Shown here: in pieces, positions 34,206 to 47,536 of the stretch
Position numbering within the stretch: the stretch's first letter is position 1
Layout: every line of letters begins with the position of its first letter
Source of the DNA: Bedellia somnulentella
Lineage: Eukaryota > Arthropoda > Insecta > Lepidoptera > Bedelliidae
DNA: 64,000 nucleotides
Direction of reading: 5' to 3'
Assembly: GCA_963576735.1 (NCBI GenBank)
Contig: OY755175.1
Location: forward strand, 9,316,401-9,380,400
Position numbers and translations under genes: made by a program
Notes under the pieces: model-generated
The model's database searches: none
Told to the model about the DNA's origin: nothing
The model's input: the letters and a program-made list of their open reading frames with translations, nothing else

Positions 34206-34544
34206 AACAAATGTTTTTCACCATATAACTTGATAACCGATGCATAGGTATGTTTAACAACGTAGTTCATTACATTTACACAAATAAATATTTTGCGGCT
34301 TTTAACAAAACAAGTCTTGCGAACATCCCACAATACGCTAAATACGCCTACCCCTTAAAAGCCTTAGATAAATTGCCTTTGTCAACTGGCTGAGTTAAGT
34401 TCGCAATGATATATGATAAATGAGTTTCACTCACATCATTACTTATGAAAGGAGCCTGCGAAGATGTTTTCGGATATTCCGTTTTCCTGTCGATGTTTTA
34501 TTGTGTTTCCTCTTTTCGATATAACGTACTCAATACCTATTGTA

Positions 34545-34775
34545 AACGGTGAGAGAAAACAATGTGAGGAAACCCATATGGCTGAGTTGTACTTAGTAAT
34601 GTGACAGTGTATTCATACAAAACGGCGATAGGCCTGGCCCATATATCGTGAGTACATTGTCCAAGCAAAACGAGAGTACTCTATACACCAGGTGACAATG
34701 TCACGTGGTGTCCAGAACCACCTCTGTGTACCCCTTCGGGGATATACAGCGTGAACGTTTTAGTTTGAGTTACCA
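34545..34775 (+). repeat. SINE B, 5'-truncated
   Basis: It begins in the body (GTGAGGAAACCCATATGGCT), continues ACGGCGATAGGCCTG, AGTACATTGTCCAAGCAAAA, and ends ACCCCTTCGGGGATATACAG, CGTGAACG. There is no TTATG array. Confidence 0.8.
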
Positions 34776-34779
34776 ATAC

Positions 34780-37005
34780 CACATTTACTAATCGCTAGAT
34801 TGGTTTCATTTTTAGCACCGACATTAGATTTCGGCAATGAACACTTTTTAGTGTAATGTAGTGCTAGAGTTACGCTATAAATAAAGCTTGGAAGTGTCAT
34901 GGACACGCTGATGAAATAAAAGAATATCCCTATAACGCTTCGGTAGAAGTCATAGAGTAGAGTTTTTTTAAAGATGTATCAACTACCTACATGTCCATTA
35001 TCAATGTAACGACATAAAGCATAAGCATTATTACTGTTTAATTAAGATGTGATGTAAAATCAAATAAAAAGGTTCCAATTTTTGGCTGAATCATTTTGAA
35101 AACTTTGTTATTTTTTCCCTGTTAGAGCATCAAGCTGGCAGCTTTGATTCAATTTAATTTAATATGAGAAATCCAATTTTATCTTGATGTTTTAAATAAT
35201 TGGGTCATAACTTTATTAATCTTCTCAGTTTCGTGTAGATTATGTGTTATGTCGGCATAGATAAGAACTCCGTGGATCACATACGTAGCTCATTAATGCG
35301 TGCTAGCTCAAAAAGCGACAAAGGATTTACAGGACCCTTGAATTGTAAATTTTGCAACCTTTAGTTAGTGACCTTTTCTGTCGCCATCTACATTATTCAA
35401 AAACATATTTTTTAACGTTATTACAAGTCTTTGACGTGAAATGAGTATTTTAGTATTTATTACGGGTTTAAGTGCTAGTAAGTATTGGCTTAGAATAGTA
35501 GCATTAGTACTTCACGATAAAATTATGATTGCTTTTTTCAAGATACTTTTGAATGGATTTTTTAGCTGGAAGCATAGACGCAGTAAACTCCAGACCATTT
35601 ATTAGGGAAGAACACATTCATGTCATTTGAATGAAGTTTGAATGTTTACGTGTGATTGAGATCTAAATATTATATTTTTTAGATAACTTAACGGTGAAAA
35701 GTGAGTTTATATGCTGATAAGGCCACGATTAGTCTTGACATCCTCTGACTAAACGGTTAAGCATTTTGAAACTAGTTTTACTTATCCATATTCCCAACAT
35801 AATTGCTCCAACTGTCAATCCATGGTTGATTTTTTTAATTTTTGTGACATTTCTGTTTTCATATAGCATACCAGTTCGGTGTGCTTGGGCTCAAATATTT
35901 ATTTAGTTACTTCTTACTCTTTAATTGCTATTTTCATATTCTACTCTACTTCATCAAAAAACCTTTCCTTCCTAAACGCCGCGCGTCCCTTCTATTTCAA
36001 CGACAATTAATTGTTTGAAGTGCAGCGTTTAAAATAAAAGTCAATAATACAACACGTGCCTCCAATTCTTTATCAGTCACGGCGAGAGGTCAAGTGTACC
36101 ATTGTACCATGCAGGTAGAACTTGCTGCATTCTCTCAGCGCAGTAACACTTTCCATATCTACAACTGCATCGTTTCTAGCCCATTATTGAATTCCGAACT
36201 TCACCGCATTCCAATGGAGTCTTTCACTTTAGTTCCAAGATAGTTTTATCGTATAAGCTCATTAACTTACTAACGCTTTACGCAGCTTTGTAAGCTGATG
36301 TGTGGAAGAGTTGTTTAGTTTCGGGACTTCTCAAGAGAGGGAACTTTGTCTTCGTGATTTATATATCGAATTGCATTACAAATTGAAAGGTACGTTTTTA
36401 AATACTTAGATATTTTAAAGGTAGAATTCCAAACAGAATGAGACAGAGCTCCAGAATAAATAATTTCGTTGCTATTTTGGAAGTTGAGCAGAGAAATTAT
36501 AAAATAAAAGAAAACAGGTGGAAACAAAATGTTAACTTTGTATGAAATCAGATGTTGTATATCATATCAGAATAAGAAATATTTTTAATATAAAATTTTA
36601 GAAGTTATTTATGCATTAACTTCTGTTTGCATAATAATTAAAAATCTTAATTAACATCATTCATCATAGGAAAGTGAAGCTATTTTAGAAAGAAACATTT
36701 TTAGAACGGTATTGAATTTTTCATTAATTAACATTTAATTCAATTTCGAGAGCTTCTTTTTCGATAAACGAGGACTCAATATGGCTCTGTTTTAATATAT
36801 TTTTTTACCAAATTGATAATTAAGCTGACACTCACACGATCTTTTTAAGTTTCTACCTTTCTAAATTAAGTTTAAGGAACGTATAATTTGAATGTTTTTG
36901 ACATGAAAACCTCATGTGGGGATTATTATCGGAGGTAGGGAACGCAAACACTACTTAAAAAGTGTAGAACAAACAAAGGATACCAGAATTTCACACTGAA
37001 AGCCA
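34780..37005. other. AT-rich unique DNA, no recognised gene
   Basis: Short frames only (for example minus 36527-36315, 70 codons, no known motif). I saw no RNA gene, terminal inverted repeat or SINE. Confidence 0.55.
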
Positions 37006-37009
37006 TTGA

Positions 37010-37235
37010 CATTATAGCTTAATTGGCAGAGCGACGTGGGCGTATTCCCGAGGTCGCGAGTTCGAACCCCGCCGCTGTGGAAATTTATCTTTTATTTAAG
37101 GAAAATAATCTAAGAAACCTCTACCTGTGATATCTATATAAATATGTATAATTAAAGCATTTTTGTGTCCAGTTTTCTGTAAGGAGGAGTTTCCCTCTCC
37201 TCTTATTTAATCGTAAAAAGAAAGAAATCATTGTG
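37010..37235 (+). repeat. Family C tRNA-derived SINE
   Basis: Box A TAGCTTAATTGGCAGAGCG and box B GCGAGTTCGAACCCC stand at tRNA spacing. The acceptor stem does not pair and the T stem has a mismatch, so this is a SINE head and not a tRNA gene. A body of about 150 bp follows, ending near an AAAGAAAGAAA tail. Confidence 0.75.
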
Positions 37236-37429
37236 TGTTTTAAATGAAAACACTTTATAAAATAGCGCAACTAATTATAAAAAAAACCTACACCGATTAG
37301 AATCCACAATATTCAGAAGAAACAGAGATCACGTTAATGTCTTCAAGCTTAATTATATAGGCGATGAGCAGTGATTGAATATGCAGAGTATACTTCAGCG
37401 TGTGCCAAGAAAATTCAAAATTATATTCA

Positions 37430-37464
37430 AAAACACAACCACGCGAAGATAGGGCGGACCACTA
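37430..37464 (+). mobile_element. Helitron 3' terminal fragment
   Basis: CCACGCGAAGATAGGGCGGA then CCACTAG before T resembles the family 1 3' end. The upstream block GAGCAGTGATTGAATATG (about 37365) also matches family 1 near its 3' end. The rest is deleted or unrecognisable. Confidence 0.6.
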
Positions 37465-37907
37465 GTTTTAATTAAGTTTTCGAATAAAATGACCGCAACA
37501 TACCAACAAACAGACAGACTGACATTATGTTATTTCTACATGTACTTATATTTTTACTAACTCCTGCTAGAATGTACGAGTACAATTAAATACAAACTCT
37601 ATGCAGCAAAATTACTTAGAGTGAATACAAAAAAATATAGTGACTATCACAAAGCACCATGTTAAGTCACTTATCTGCGTGTTAATTTACCTATCGGTAT
37701 TATATCTGATATAAGCACTCAGAACCTTTTCCGATGACATGGCAAGCTCAGCTCATTATCGGTTTATCTGTGCTATCATACAAATAAAAAACACTATCGG
37801 TTTTGTAGTTGTGGTTTAAAATAACACTAACCCGTTTCTTCCGGTAGTCTGACATAATGTGTTAATAGACTTAATGTGTTAGGGTTATTTAAGTTATTCT
37901 AGGTGAT

Positions 37908-38156
37908 GCCGTGTAGTGCCGGCTTAGAATGTCACTACCACTTTCTACCCCCGAGTGTCGTAGGAGTCGACTAAGGGTTATGGGGCTTTTTAAGTGGTTT
38001 TTGGGCGATGCTGTCGGAGACCCATCACCGATGATACTATATTCCTACCATCTTGTCCCCTATCAACTTCCAAATGTGGCCGAGGAGTTTCTAGCTCTGA
38101 AGCTCTGTCTACCCCGTTTTGGGAATTATGGCCGTGAGTATATGTATGTATGTATT
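37908..38156 (+). repeat. SINE A copy, full length
   Basis: Head GCCGTGTAGTGCCGGCTTAG, body GTTTTTGGGCGATGCTGTCG and CCAAATGTGGCCGAGGAG, tail TACCCCGTTTTGGGAATTAT, GGCCGTGAGTATATG, (TATG)n. The overlapping 112-codon frame is produced by the repeat. Confidence 0.9.
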
Positions 38157-38204
38157 CAGGTGATGTGGCGGAAGACTCTCGTCAACCAATCATTATTTAA
38201 AAAT

Positions 38205-38312
38205 ATTTTGCCGTTCAACTTCCAAAAGCGGTTAAAAATCTTACATGTTCTAATTGTTAAGCACTAGCTACCCCTTTTTGGGATTTATAGGCCTTAGCAT
38301 AAGTATGTATTT
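38205..38312 (+). repeat. SINE A 3' half
   Basis: Starts in the body (TTCAACTTCCAAAAGCGGTT) and ends CTACCCCTTTTTGGGATTTA, TAGGCCTTAGCATAAGTATG. It lies 50 bp after the previous copy in the same orientation. Confidence 0.75.
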
Positions 38313-38319
38313 TTGTAAG

Positions 38320-39810
38320 TCTGTTCAAAGGCTATAACAACACCGCCATCAGAATTCAGCCATTTAAAAAAACTGAGCCATCATATTTCAACATTCATAA
38401 TATAATTCACAGCGCGGAATCATAACTTTATTAACATCTCTTCGTAACAAATTAGAGTTTCTCAAACAATTTAATTTCTGGAACCAAAGAACATTCCTAA
38501 TTAATAGACTAATAAATTAGTAACTCTGTCATTCCACTCATTAATTAGCATTAACAAAACAAAAGCCAACGGCTTTCAGAGCTGATGATTTTATAGTAAC
38601 GAATAGATAGAACGGAGTGAAGTAGTGTTTTGACAAATTGTAGGAGAGAGCTCTACGAGTTCGAGTGTCAGTGTTGCCAAATTAATAAGTAAAAAAAACA
38701 GTACTTGCATTTTGAAATTACGAAGTCAATTGATATTGGCTTTCTTCTACGAAATTCCCATTTAGATTAATGACCTATTTAAGGAGAGTTAGTTTGCATT
38801 CTGATTAGTTTTCCAAGATAAAAATTTTAAGTTCAATAACTTGCAGTATGGACTTAGATTAGCATCCCTATTGCTGTTATGTTATGAAATTAAATAATGT
38901 AGGTTAACAAAAGAGACATTATCTGGCAAAACGCTTTTGGTAACTATGAAAACTTCAGTAATCAAAATCGGTGTTAAATGCGCGACCATGACTTATTACT
39001 ATCTCACCCTGAAAACCCGCACAAATACGGACAAATCTGTGAATATGGCAACACTGTTTATTGTAACGTATTATTCCGCGAATACAAACAGCGTTGCTGG
39101 AAGAAATTGGCAGCGTAATTTCACTCGGAACTTTTCAACAGTACGGAGGAACGTAGTTGTAATTTCTATACAGTCTGCCATTTTGACAAAAACTTTGAGT
39201 TCCATTAACAAAAACATACTTACATTATAGACATACAAAAATACGGCCATTATATTAATAGGAGCCAGAACTTAACAAACAAAGAAAAAGGAACGATAAG
39301 TTTACCAAACATTTCGATACACATTGATAACCATAATGAAAAGATATGGTTATGCTAATTCAAGCCAACAATGTACAGGAAACTAACTTTATATCAAAAT
39401 TTATTCACAAGTAAAACTTTTAATCTATGATAGAAAAGTTTGAACTAAGTACTTATTATGCTTCGTTGCTATATTATGTAGTAAGTATAATAGAAACATG
39501 AATAAAAAAAAGGCTATTTTAGGACTGAGGGAGCACAAAATAAACAAACTTTATACGCGATTGAAATGGCATATTCTTGGCAGTCATTCCATCCTTGTAA
39601 TTGAATATTGGTTAAACGTGCATCGCACACTACATCGTACTCAGTTTGTTCTAACGTACTTGCTACGCAAATATTGTGACGCTGCGAAATAACAGTTTAA
39701 TACACACAATCATACGGGTGTCTAGCTACCTATACACGTGGTTTATTATAATCATGACATTAATTGTAGATTACGTATACTTTCCTACTTGCTTTGGTGA
39801 AAATAAATAA
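38320..39810. other. AT-rich unique DNA
   Basis: Two short frames (38937-39230 and 39498-39692) have no recognisable motif. Nothing else was supported. Confidence 0.5.
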
Positions 39811-39817
39811 TACATGC

Positions 39818-39900
39818 TGTTGCCGTATAGTTCCGACTCTAAAGAGCACTAATACAGTAATTTTGAGGATGTGGTAAGAGGTGACTTAAGGATGTATCAT
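39818..39900 (+). repeat. Decayed SINE A head
   Basis: GTTGCCGTATAGTTCCGACT followed by a GTAAGAGGTGACTTAAGGAT block matches the first 80 bp of family A with many changes. Confidence 0.5.
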
Positions 39901-39974
39901 GATTATTAAGCTAAAACTAACAACTAAAACACGAAAAAGCTTAAAATCTTTCAAATGAAACTCAAGTTTCAAAC

Positions 39975-40068
39975 GTTAATGCCCTTTATCCCCAAACGGG
40001 TGATAGTGACCAATACTTCTGAACATGGTCACGTGGTGTTCAGAGTACTCATGTTCTGCAAATAAGTT
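39975..40068 (-). repeat. SINE B 3' fragment
   Basis: Minus strand: GAGTACTCTGAACACCACGT, GTATTGGTCACTATCACC, CGTTTGGGGATAAAGGGC and ATTAACGTTTG. The tail stem is altered (CCCGTTTGGGG). Confidence 0.65.
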
Positions 40069-40157
40069 CCTTTATTATACCTCTAAATGGCTTGGTTCTG
40101 TATGTTTTTCCTTATGCATGAAATCTTTTTACTGATTAGAGTTTTCAAGATGTACTT

Positions 40158-40502
40158 GAAAACTTGTACGCACCTCTTAATAGAATCTGTCAGGAATTTA
40201 ATGAAATTAATAGAAAAATTCCAAATATTGATATTTTTAATGATTCTTTAAAAACATTCCAGGGAAAAATACTGCATCAATTCAAAATTTAAGTTATCAG
40301 ATATTTATAAATTTATTTTTCATTTTACATTTTAATTTAAATTACTAGGTTTAAGGTTTGTTGTATTTATGATTGTGCAAGTGTTGTGTACGCCTTTAAT
40401 TGGCATACAATATTAGAATAAGACTTTAGTTATATATAATCATATGATTGTGTTAATATGTATGCTGTTGGTGTTCCTTAAATAAATAAATAAATAAATA
40501 AG
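40158..40502 (+). pseudogene. LINE 3' end with last ORF codons
   Basis: An open stretch ending in TAA (40290-40292) encodes ENLYAPLNRICQEFN...NIDIFNDSLKTF, typical of the extreme C-terminus of a LINE ORF2. It is followed by an about 190-bp AT-rich 3' UTR and an (AAAT)n tail at 40480-40502. Everything upstream of the last about 45 codons is missing. The clade was not assigned. Confidence 0.55.
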
Positions 40503-40792
40503 ATGCCCATAAATTGAAGAAAAATATTGAGTCGTGCTTTCCTCAATGTGCATTTTCGTCAGTTATCTGTGTGGTTAATTTATGAAGGTTGTTGACGGTG
40601 ACGAAAACAGCGTGTTGAATCCCATATAGCTTAGTTACCGTTGGTCATTGACAGCATATTCGTACAAAGCTTTGATACACCTAGTAAAAATTACAATGTA
40701 TGATAACCTCATTATGGCTCTTGTTTTATTTTATATTCTATAGAAATTTACTACAGATGTTTATTATCTGAAGCTTGATAAATAATACTAAC

Positions 40793-41022
40793 ACATACTC
40801 ACGGCTATAAATCCCTTAAAGGGTTAGCCAGAGCTAAGGAATTGGAAATTCCTCAGCCACTTTTGGAAAGTTGAGTGGGGTAAATATGGTAAAATAAAGG
40901 ATGTTGGTGATTGGTCTCCAACCGCATCGCCCAAAAATCCCTTCAAAGCCCCAATATCTTACGTACATCCACCGGAAGAAATGGGGTAGTGTTATTCTAA
41001 GCCGACACTACACAGCTACACA
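40793..41022 (-). repeat. SINE A copy
   Basis: Minus-strand head GTGTAGTGTCGGCTTAGAAT, body GGGCGATGCGGTTGGAGACC, tail TAACCCTTTAAGGGATTTAT, AGCCGTGAGTATGTGT. Near full length. Confidence 0.87.
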
Positions 41023-41600
41023 GCTTGATAAATATTTTTTATGCATAAAGGTGCTGCCTGAAAATAACAAACCTAATTGTAACCATTGCAGATTTTTTAT
41101 CAATGGCAGATTGCTCAAAATGAATGTTAAACTTAAACGAATATATATTTGGTGTATACTACGGGGAAATTTAGTTAATATATTTAATGACGGTATCAGC
41201 ATGTAATTTAGTAGTGCAAAGAAAACCATACTTATAATGAGTCCTTAATGCACACCTACCATATGAGTACCCTGGCGAACGTTAATGTACCAACATATTA
41301 CATACAATACATAATACATACAACATATAACTCATTTTGCGCTCGTCGCTATTATATACTATTTCTATAAAGTTTCATACAATGACGTTCAGGATAAGTT
41401 TGGGAATTTTCTTTCTCTGATCGCTGCTTTGTTGTGATTTATATTATGTTAGTATCTGTATTGAATTTTCCAATATAATATGGCGGGTCTTATGTTAGCT
41501 TTAACCTTCTTTTATTATTTCGCTATTGATGTAATGTATCTGTCATAACAATATAAATCTAGATTTACTCGAACAATTTATGTGACTGACGCACCATTTA

Positions 41601-41890
41601 CGCTGTATATCCCCTAAAATATGGCAAAGATATAAATGTTTCAGAGCAACATATGGTGATTTGCTCCCTGGTGCTGATTGGTGGTTAATATAGCTACTTT
41701 TATCTGGATAGTGTTTTCCTATTATACATAGATCGTGGCTTATTGCCGCTTGATGGACAAAAAATATCACATCACTTAGTATAACTCAGTCATCTTGGAT
41801 TTTTCACGATGTTTTTCTTCTCCTTAACAACATGGATCATAAACCACAGATGTGATTTTAGAAAAGACGCAGAGGTGTAGGCTTAATTCA
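41601..41890 (-). repeat. Degenerate SINE B
   Basis: The minus-strand order is retained: a GCCTACACCTCTGCGTCTTT-like post-head block, a GTTAAGGAGAAGAAAAACAT body, and the decayed tail CCATATTTTAGGGGATATAC. Head boxes are lost. Confidence 0.6.
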
Positions 41891-41899
41891 TGAATCTAA

Positions 41900-43430
41900 C
41901 CTACCTATTTAACGACCAAGTTGTTAACAATATAGGCATAGGCATGTCTTTATATTCAAATTTAGTATTTAAATTTTTTAATAAAATCACAGTAGCCCTC
42001 CAGATTACAAATATTTTACACTTATAAATTTTTTGCAAGTTTCAACATTGTCCCACTCAAGTAACTTTTGAGAGTTCTTACAACAACAATCTTGTAACTC
42101 ATCGACACAACCGGGGCCACGAAAGATCTATAATCAGAAAGCATCTTTCTTGTCTTTCTTTTTGTTATATGTGTTCGTAGTTTTGGTTTAGTTACATATC
42201 TTTCATGGCGTATATCAGGTGATCACCTATCGTGATTTGTTAGAGGGCAAGGTTGAAGCCACGTCTTTCAGTTTCACTGTCACACGCACAGATTAAGTAC
42301 ACAGATTTTCGAATTGAGATTTCTCACGAATTCCTTCGCGCCATTTGTGACAGTTCGTGCTATAGATTACCTTATTTTTTTAGATTAACAATGTCTAAGC
42401 GACTAACTAACTCTAACTCAATTCAGGGGGGCGGCAAGTCAGACCCATTTTATCCATAACGGAAAAAAAGTCTTGAAAATAATCATACAATTAACACTAT
42501 GTCACCAAATGTTTTAGTATAATTCTCCACAGATTTATTTTTATTGATGATTGATTTGTTAGTTCTTATAATTAATATTTCAGGAACATATTTCGCATTA
42601 ATTACAAAGACCAATCTTATTTATTGTAAACTAGGGTATTAAAATTTTAGGACGTATATGTTTTATAGGCTACTGAAGGCAATTAAGTTAATTCGTCACT
42701 GCGAAGAATATCTACTTATAAACTAATTTCAGAGACAATATAAATACCTCATGGGAAATATAAGAATACTACGAAAGACTAGCTTGGAAAAGGTAAAGAG
42801 CAAATAAGAATAAATACGAAAAGCAATAATATTTGATTTATTGATTTCCGGCATATCGTTTCCAACATTTTCCTACTAAATAAAAAGTTTCATAGTCAAA
42901 ACATTGGTAGCGACGATAAAAACAAAACGATAAATCCGGCTGACGACGATAAACACAAAGCTCATAAATATTCATGTAAATTTGATTATTACAAAAGACG
43001 CAGTCATTGAGATCATTGAACACTGAGTAGAACATTATGGTAATATATCCAAATTTAGCTCGCCAGTATGGTTCACTAGAGTTTTAACAGAGGTGTGTCA
43101 TTTCCGCCTGTAAGTGTCTTAACCTCAGAACAATAAGGATTATTGTTCTAAGGTCTTAGCTTTCACAAAGTATCCATTGTTGCCGAATATTCATTGTTTT
43201 ACTCTATGTTAAGACTATAAGACCTACCATTTTTAGTATTTTAAATATTAAGAGCCTTTTCAGAGCTAGGACTAAATATGCTTATCGAGAATGTACACTT
43301 TTATTGTCTTTGTACAGCTGCTCTTATTATGATTTACCAAAAAAAATACTCGAGAGAAGCTGATGAACGCAAAGTTTAAAGTATTTTAAAATCGTAATAT
43401 GTAGTACTCGTATCTCAAAAATCCTATAAA
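41900..43430. other. AT-rich unique DNA
   Basis: No supported gene or repeat. Short ORFs at 42253-42459 and minus 43035-42838 have no recognisable motif. Confidence 0.5.
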
Positions 43431-43655
43431 AATTATAAATGTGAAAGTTTAGCTGTTTGGATGTTTGTGTGTTTGAGGCAAAAAGGCTCCTCAAGTACAA
43501 AATTTACATGAATGAAATTTGGCAGAATGCTAGATTATATATAACCCAAATTATAACATAGAATACTTTTTATCGCGAAAAAAATTTACCAATAAAATAT
43601 TCACTCCTGATTGAACTAAGTCAGTTAGAAGTCTGTCGGGGTCAGCTTGTATATA
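43431..43655 (+). repeat. Helitron-like or other dispersed repeat
   Basis: It opens TCCTATAAAAATTATAAATG followed by a GTTTGGATGTTTGTGTGTTT run and a GGAGCC-like element-internal block. The left edge looks like a Helitron 5' end, but no CTAG 3' end was found (the candidate right edge reads GGGGTCAGCTTGTAT). Confidence 0.4.
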
Positions 43656-43665
43656 ATATAATAGA

Positions 43666-43853
43666 AAACAACTATTGATTTTCGGATATTTTAATCGCGT
43701 GTTATTACATTATTTTTAATGCCCGACGTTTCGAATAATTTTCAGTTATCATGGTCACGGGAAGACATGATAACTGAAAAGTTTTCGAAACGTCGGGCAT
43801 TAAAAATAACGTAATAACACGCGATTAAAATATCCGAAAATCAATAGTTGTTT
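43666..43853. mobile_element. Foldback element, deletion derivative
   Basis: Two arms of about 85-90 bp (AAACAACTATTGATTTTCGG, TTTTAATCGCGTGTTATTAC, CCCGACGTTTCGAA, TTTTCAGTTATCATG) face each other around a tiny spacer (GTCACGGGAAGA). The element is therefore one near-perfect hairpin. Outer arms match the element at 58418-58975. About 35 bp beyond the right arm (to about 43889) are also shared with that copy. Confidence 0.9.
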
Positions 43854-43999
43854 CAATTATAATGTGCAATCGTGAAAATCTTAGAAAATACTAGTATATA
43901 ATAGTATATAATATGGTAAATATAGTCTGCGAGACTTGGGCTGGGTACATTTTATGCTGAGTCAAGACCTTTTTGGTATTATTACAGATTGTATTTAAA

Positions 44000-45820
44000 T
44001 GTTAATTACTGTATATAATTTTGTGTATTTTACCAAATAAACATTTTACTTACTTACTTTCTGCCTAGTATTCGTCTATCATGTTCGTTTCCTGAATATT
44101 TAACTTTTTTGTACAACGAGAAAACCATCCTAGCCTTTGTAAATTTACATCACTCACGTGACAACAAAAGCCACAATACATTAGCTTTCCAATCAAGAAG
44201 CTGAAGGGGTAGGAAATTCAGTCACATTAGTTTATATAAGCAACGGCCTATCCATGTCCACCTAACATCTCATTAATACCAACAGATTTATTAAACGAGT
44301 TAGGCATCTCATTAACGAGCAATAATAGTGACTGCATAAAACTACAAAGAAAAGTGTTTATATTTAATTTTATTCAACGTAAAACCACAATAGCAATTTT
44401 ATTCTATTCTAAATCTTATGTCGTCATTGGGCCATATACCTCATGGACTCATAAACCCCAAAAGAGTAAGCTGGAACTTCAGAATTATAGAATTTGGTTA
44501 TACAAGTACCTTAAAATCACTCTGTGTCAGGAAAGGACAAATAGAAAAAAAGAAAGATCGAAAATGATATTTTTGTAAACATATGTAAAATGTATATTTA
44601 ACTTATGACATTAAACTTATAATTTCGAATCACATGGAGGAGTTTAACAACCAAACGAATTCCAAAGATAAATATCTACCCTAAATGAATGCGTTACTTT
44701 CCGTTTACTTTGGATAACCTTTATTTTATATATCTTCAACGAGCAGTAAAGCTTGACTGCCAGGAATCTAAAGTGTTTGAGCTCACACTTTCTCTGATGT
44801 CATATTCTATACAAGAGCTTTTCTAATACTGAAGATAAAAAGACGCGCGTGCCACCCCTTACACTTCAGTCGTGACTCGTGCCCTCGACATCCAGCTTTT
44901 CATGTACAACCCTATTATAATAATATAATAGCGATTTGTCAGCAGGACAACAATCCGTGAATTATAATTTGTGACAAGTATACTATACATTTTTTTATAA
45001 GATTTACAGGCAACTCAAACTGAAACATTTGTTGATTGACTGTTTCAGGATAAAAATAGGCAAAACTCTAAATAAAATAAGAACGAGGACATAACGTACG
45101 GTCATAGTACTCAATTATTTTTTTATCCTAAACTAAGTTATTACTTGCGTTAGTTTCTTACCCAAAATCAAACATCAACTTTTCGTCCTAAGTGGGATTA
45201 TGAGCCTGAACCGAGTTAAGGAGGTTTATAATAAAGCAGTTTAAAAACACTGTAAAGTACAAAAATATATGAAAACATTTGAACTCCAAAATTTTAATTC
45301 CCTGACTATTTACTTACATTATAACAAACAGTTGCCGCGACTGCACACAACAAGATGTGACAGAAGAGATAGTAGTAGCTTTCCCAGAAGACCTCTCATA
45401 CCACATACTAGTACGAATTTAGCTGGAAAACAGAGCTGACCTCATAAATTGTGGTTGCTTTTCTCTGTTTAGAATTAAAGTGGAAGTAGCAAACGGCAAA
45501 CGTATTGCAAGTAATGCTACGTATGTGAACATAGCACAGTAGGCGCCGGATCTAGCGCTAAGGTGGATAAAAATGCTATCTACGTCATCCGACATGATAT
45601 ATTACTTCAAGAATTTTGGCTACTATTGCTAGAATCATAATACTATGCTTTTATGTTTCTTAAGACTCAAAATATGAAGACAATTTTGTTTCACATTGCC
45701 ATGGTCTTACTTCTACCATTAGGGTTTACCTCTTCTTTTATTTTTGAAAATCTCCAGCAGGCCAGTGGTCGAAATTCTTGTATTTTAAAAAAAAGTTGCA
45801 CACTTTTTGATATCATTTCA
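44000..45820. other. AT-rich unique DNA with minor repeat traces
   Basis: A (TTAC)n tail at 44046-44058 after AATAAAC suggests an old retroelement end. A SINE A tail trace is on the minus strand at about 44445-44490 (CAGCTTACTCTTTTGGGGTT). Short ORFs (44354-44578; 45653-45922, partly over a SINE) carry no recognised motif. Confidence 0.4.
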
Positions 45821-45828
45821 TTAATTTG

Positions 45829-46040
45829 CCTTGATAGCCAAGTGGGAACACCATCGCTTCCTTTGCCAGACCAAAGAGCCAGTTCAAATTCACAACTTCT
45901 TATTATAAGGATAGCATCTTGAGAAAACCCACAAGGCTGAGTTTTACTTAGTCATCTGACATTTTCGAACAAAACAGCAATAAGCGCTATTCAGTCCTCT
46001 ATGGACGCACTGTACAAGCAAACGTGCGTATATACCCGTA
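45829..46040 (+). repeat. Old SINE B copy
   Basis: Box A-like GATAGCCAAGTGGGAACACC, box B-like CAGTTCAAATTC, then body blocks ACCCACAAGGCTGAGTTTTA and CACTGTACAAGCAAACGTGC. The 3' tail is missing. Confidence 0.6.
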
Positions 46041-46049
46041 ATTCCATTG

Positions 46050-46780
46050 AAAGTAAAAAAACGCTAGCTCCATACCTGAATATAAATTGTTGGATAGTAC
46101 AATAATTAATCATATGTCCTGCTGCGCATTTGTACCTCAAATAGTTGAGACACACTATGCAACACTCTTTGAAGTGCCTATGTAATTCAAATGAGGTAAA
46201 CAGTTGTCGATTCTACTGTTTCCTCATACCACCATCTGATTTGGTATTCTGGTGGCAGCGGGCTTATCGGTAACATTGAAGTTCAGAATTAGCATTGCGG
46301 GCATGTAGCGATCAATGCCACGTTAAAGTAGGAATTTCACCAAATTTATAGCCTATAAGAATGCCTTTCATTTATTGATTCATATTGAGATCACTCATCA
46401 TACTCACAGTATTTGAGTAGCTATATAATTGACATTGGATTTAAATATCCGTTATCACGTAATTAATGACGCAAATAAAATAAATCTTTGAGATTATCCC
46501 AAAACTAAGTACTTACAATAGTGACTCGTGGTTTAGGTTACTATTTTGACGATATATTTTATTAACATATAATAAATACACATCTGAAATATTACACAAG
46601 ACTAAGGATAAAATATCCATTCAAATAAATGTTGCCCTTAGCGGGAATATCCTGTAACATCTGGATACAGAAGCTAGACGTCGTCATCGTTAAAATTCCA
46701 GAACTGTCATTTGTCACCATTATGTTCTAATTATTGTTGGTTAAATTTAATAACAAATATATACCACGTCATCAAAGTAC
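46050..46780. other. AT-rich unique DNA
   Basis: I saw nothing supportable in this interval. Confidence 0.5.
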
Positions 46781-47536
46781 GTTAATCCTTATATATTAAA
46801 CGAGAGAGGGTGGGTTTTGTGAACCAGCCTGTGTCACGATGCTAAGAGCTAGAAAATTGGTTGAGGTATCAAATTGAAGGTCTCCATCTGAAGTTTTACC
46901 GAAAACTCATAAAGTTTCCATAACTGGATTAGTTAAATTGTTAGCGATTTATAAATTGTCAAAATTGGCCCATAGACTTAGCTTAAGTAAAAGCGTGCGC
47001 AAATGTGTCAGTCACGAGATTGAATTGATTCGCTCGCGAGCAATTTTCAATCTGCCGAAAATTTTAATTACTATTGCGTTACTATAGTGATTTAGTTATG
47101 TTATTAAATACCAAATTGTTCATGAACACTTCGTGCACGCGAGGTATTCCCCACTGACCAACTAATCCGTACAACTAGTTGTACGGTGGGGAATTATTTT
47201 TGAAAATCTTTGGTTAAGGTTAATATATTATTAGAAAAAAAAATACTAAATCGTTCCCCACCGACCAACATTTTTTTTTTTTTGACAGAAACAAGTAAGT
47301 ACATGGTGTTTCATATAGGAATGGGTTTGTACTTGTAAAATTTTCGCCGGTACAAAAACATCAAGAGGTAAAATAACTTAGAATTTTTGAATAAATTTAT
47401 ACCATTTTTTACATTTTAAGTACCAGGGTAGCATAAATATAAATACAGCTTTAATAAAATAAACAAGCTAAACTGGTATATTATTTTGTAGTTTTCACTA
47501 ATTTATAATGCCATTCTTAAACTTGAATTCAAATGT

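Noticed and set aside
37014..37085. tRNA gene
   Set aside because: A and B boxes are present, but the acceptor stem does not pair, the T stem has a mismatch, and SINE body sequence follows directly.
37929..38267. 112-codon ORF with a relative at minus 57033-56842
   Set aside because: Both frames are read through copies of SINE A; the similarity is that of the repeat, and no protein family is recognised.
45653..45922. 89-codon ORF starting with a hydrophobic segment
   Set aside because: It runs into an old SINE B head and shows no recognisable protein family; a secreted peptide cannot be argued from one hydrophobic stretch.
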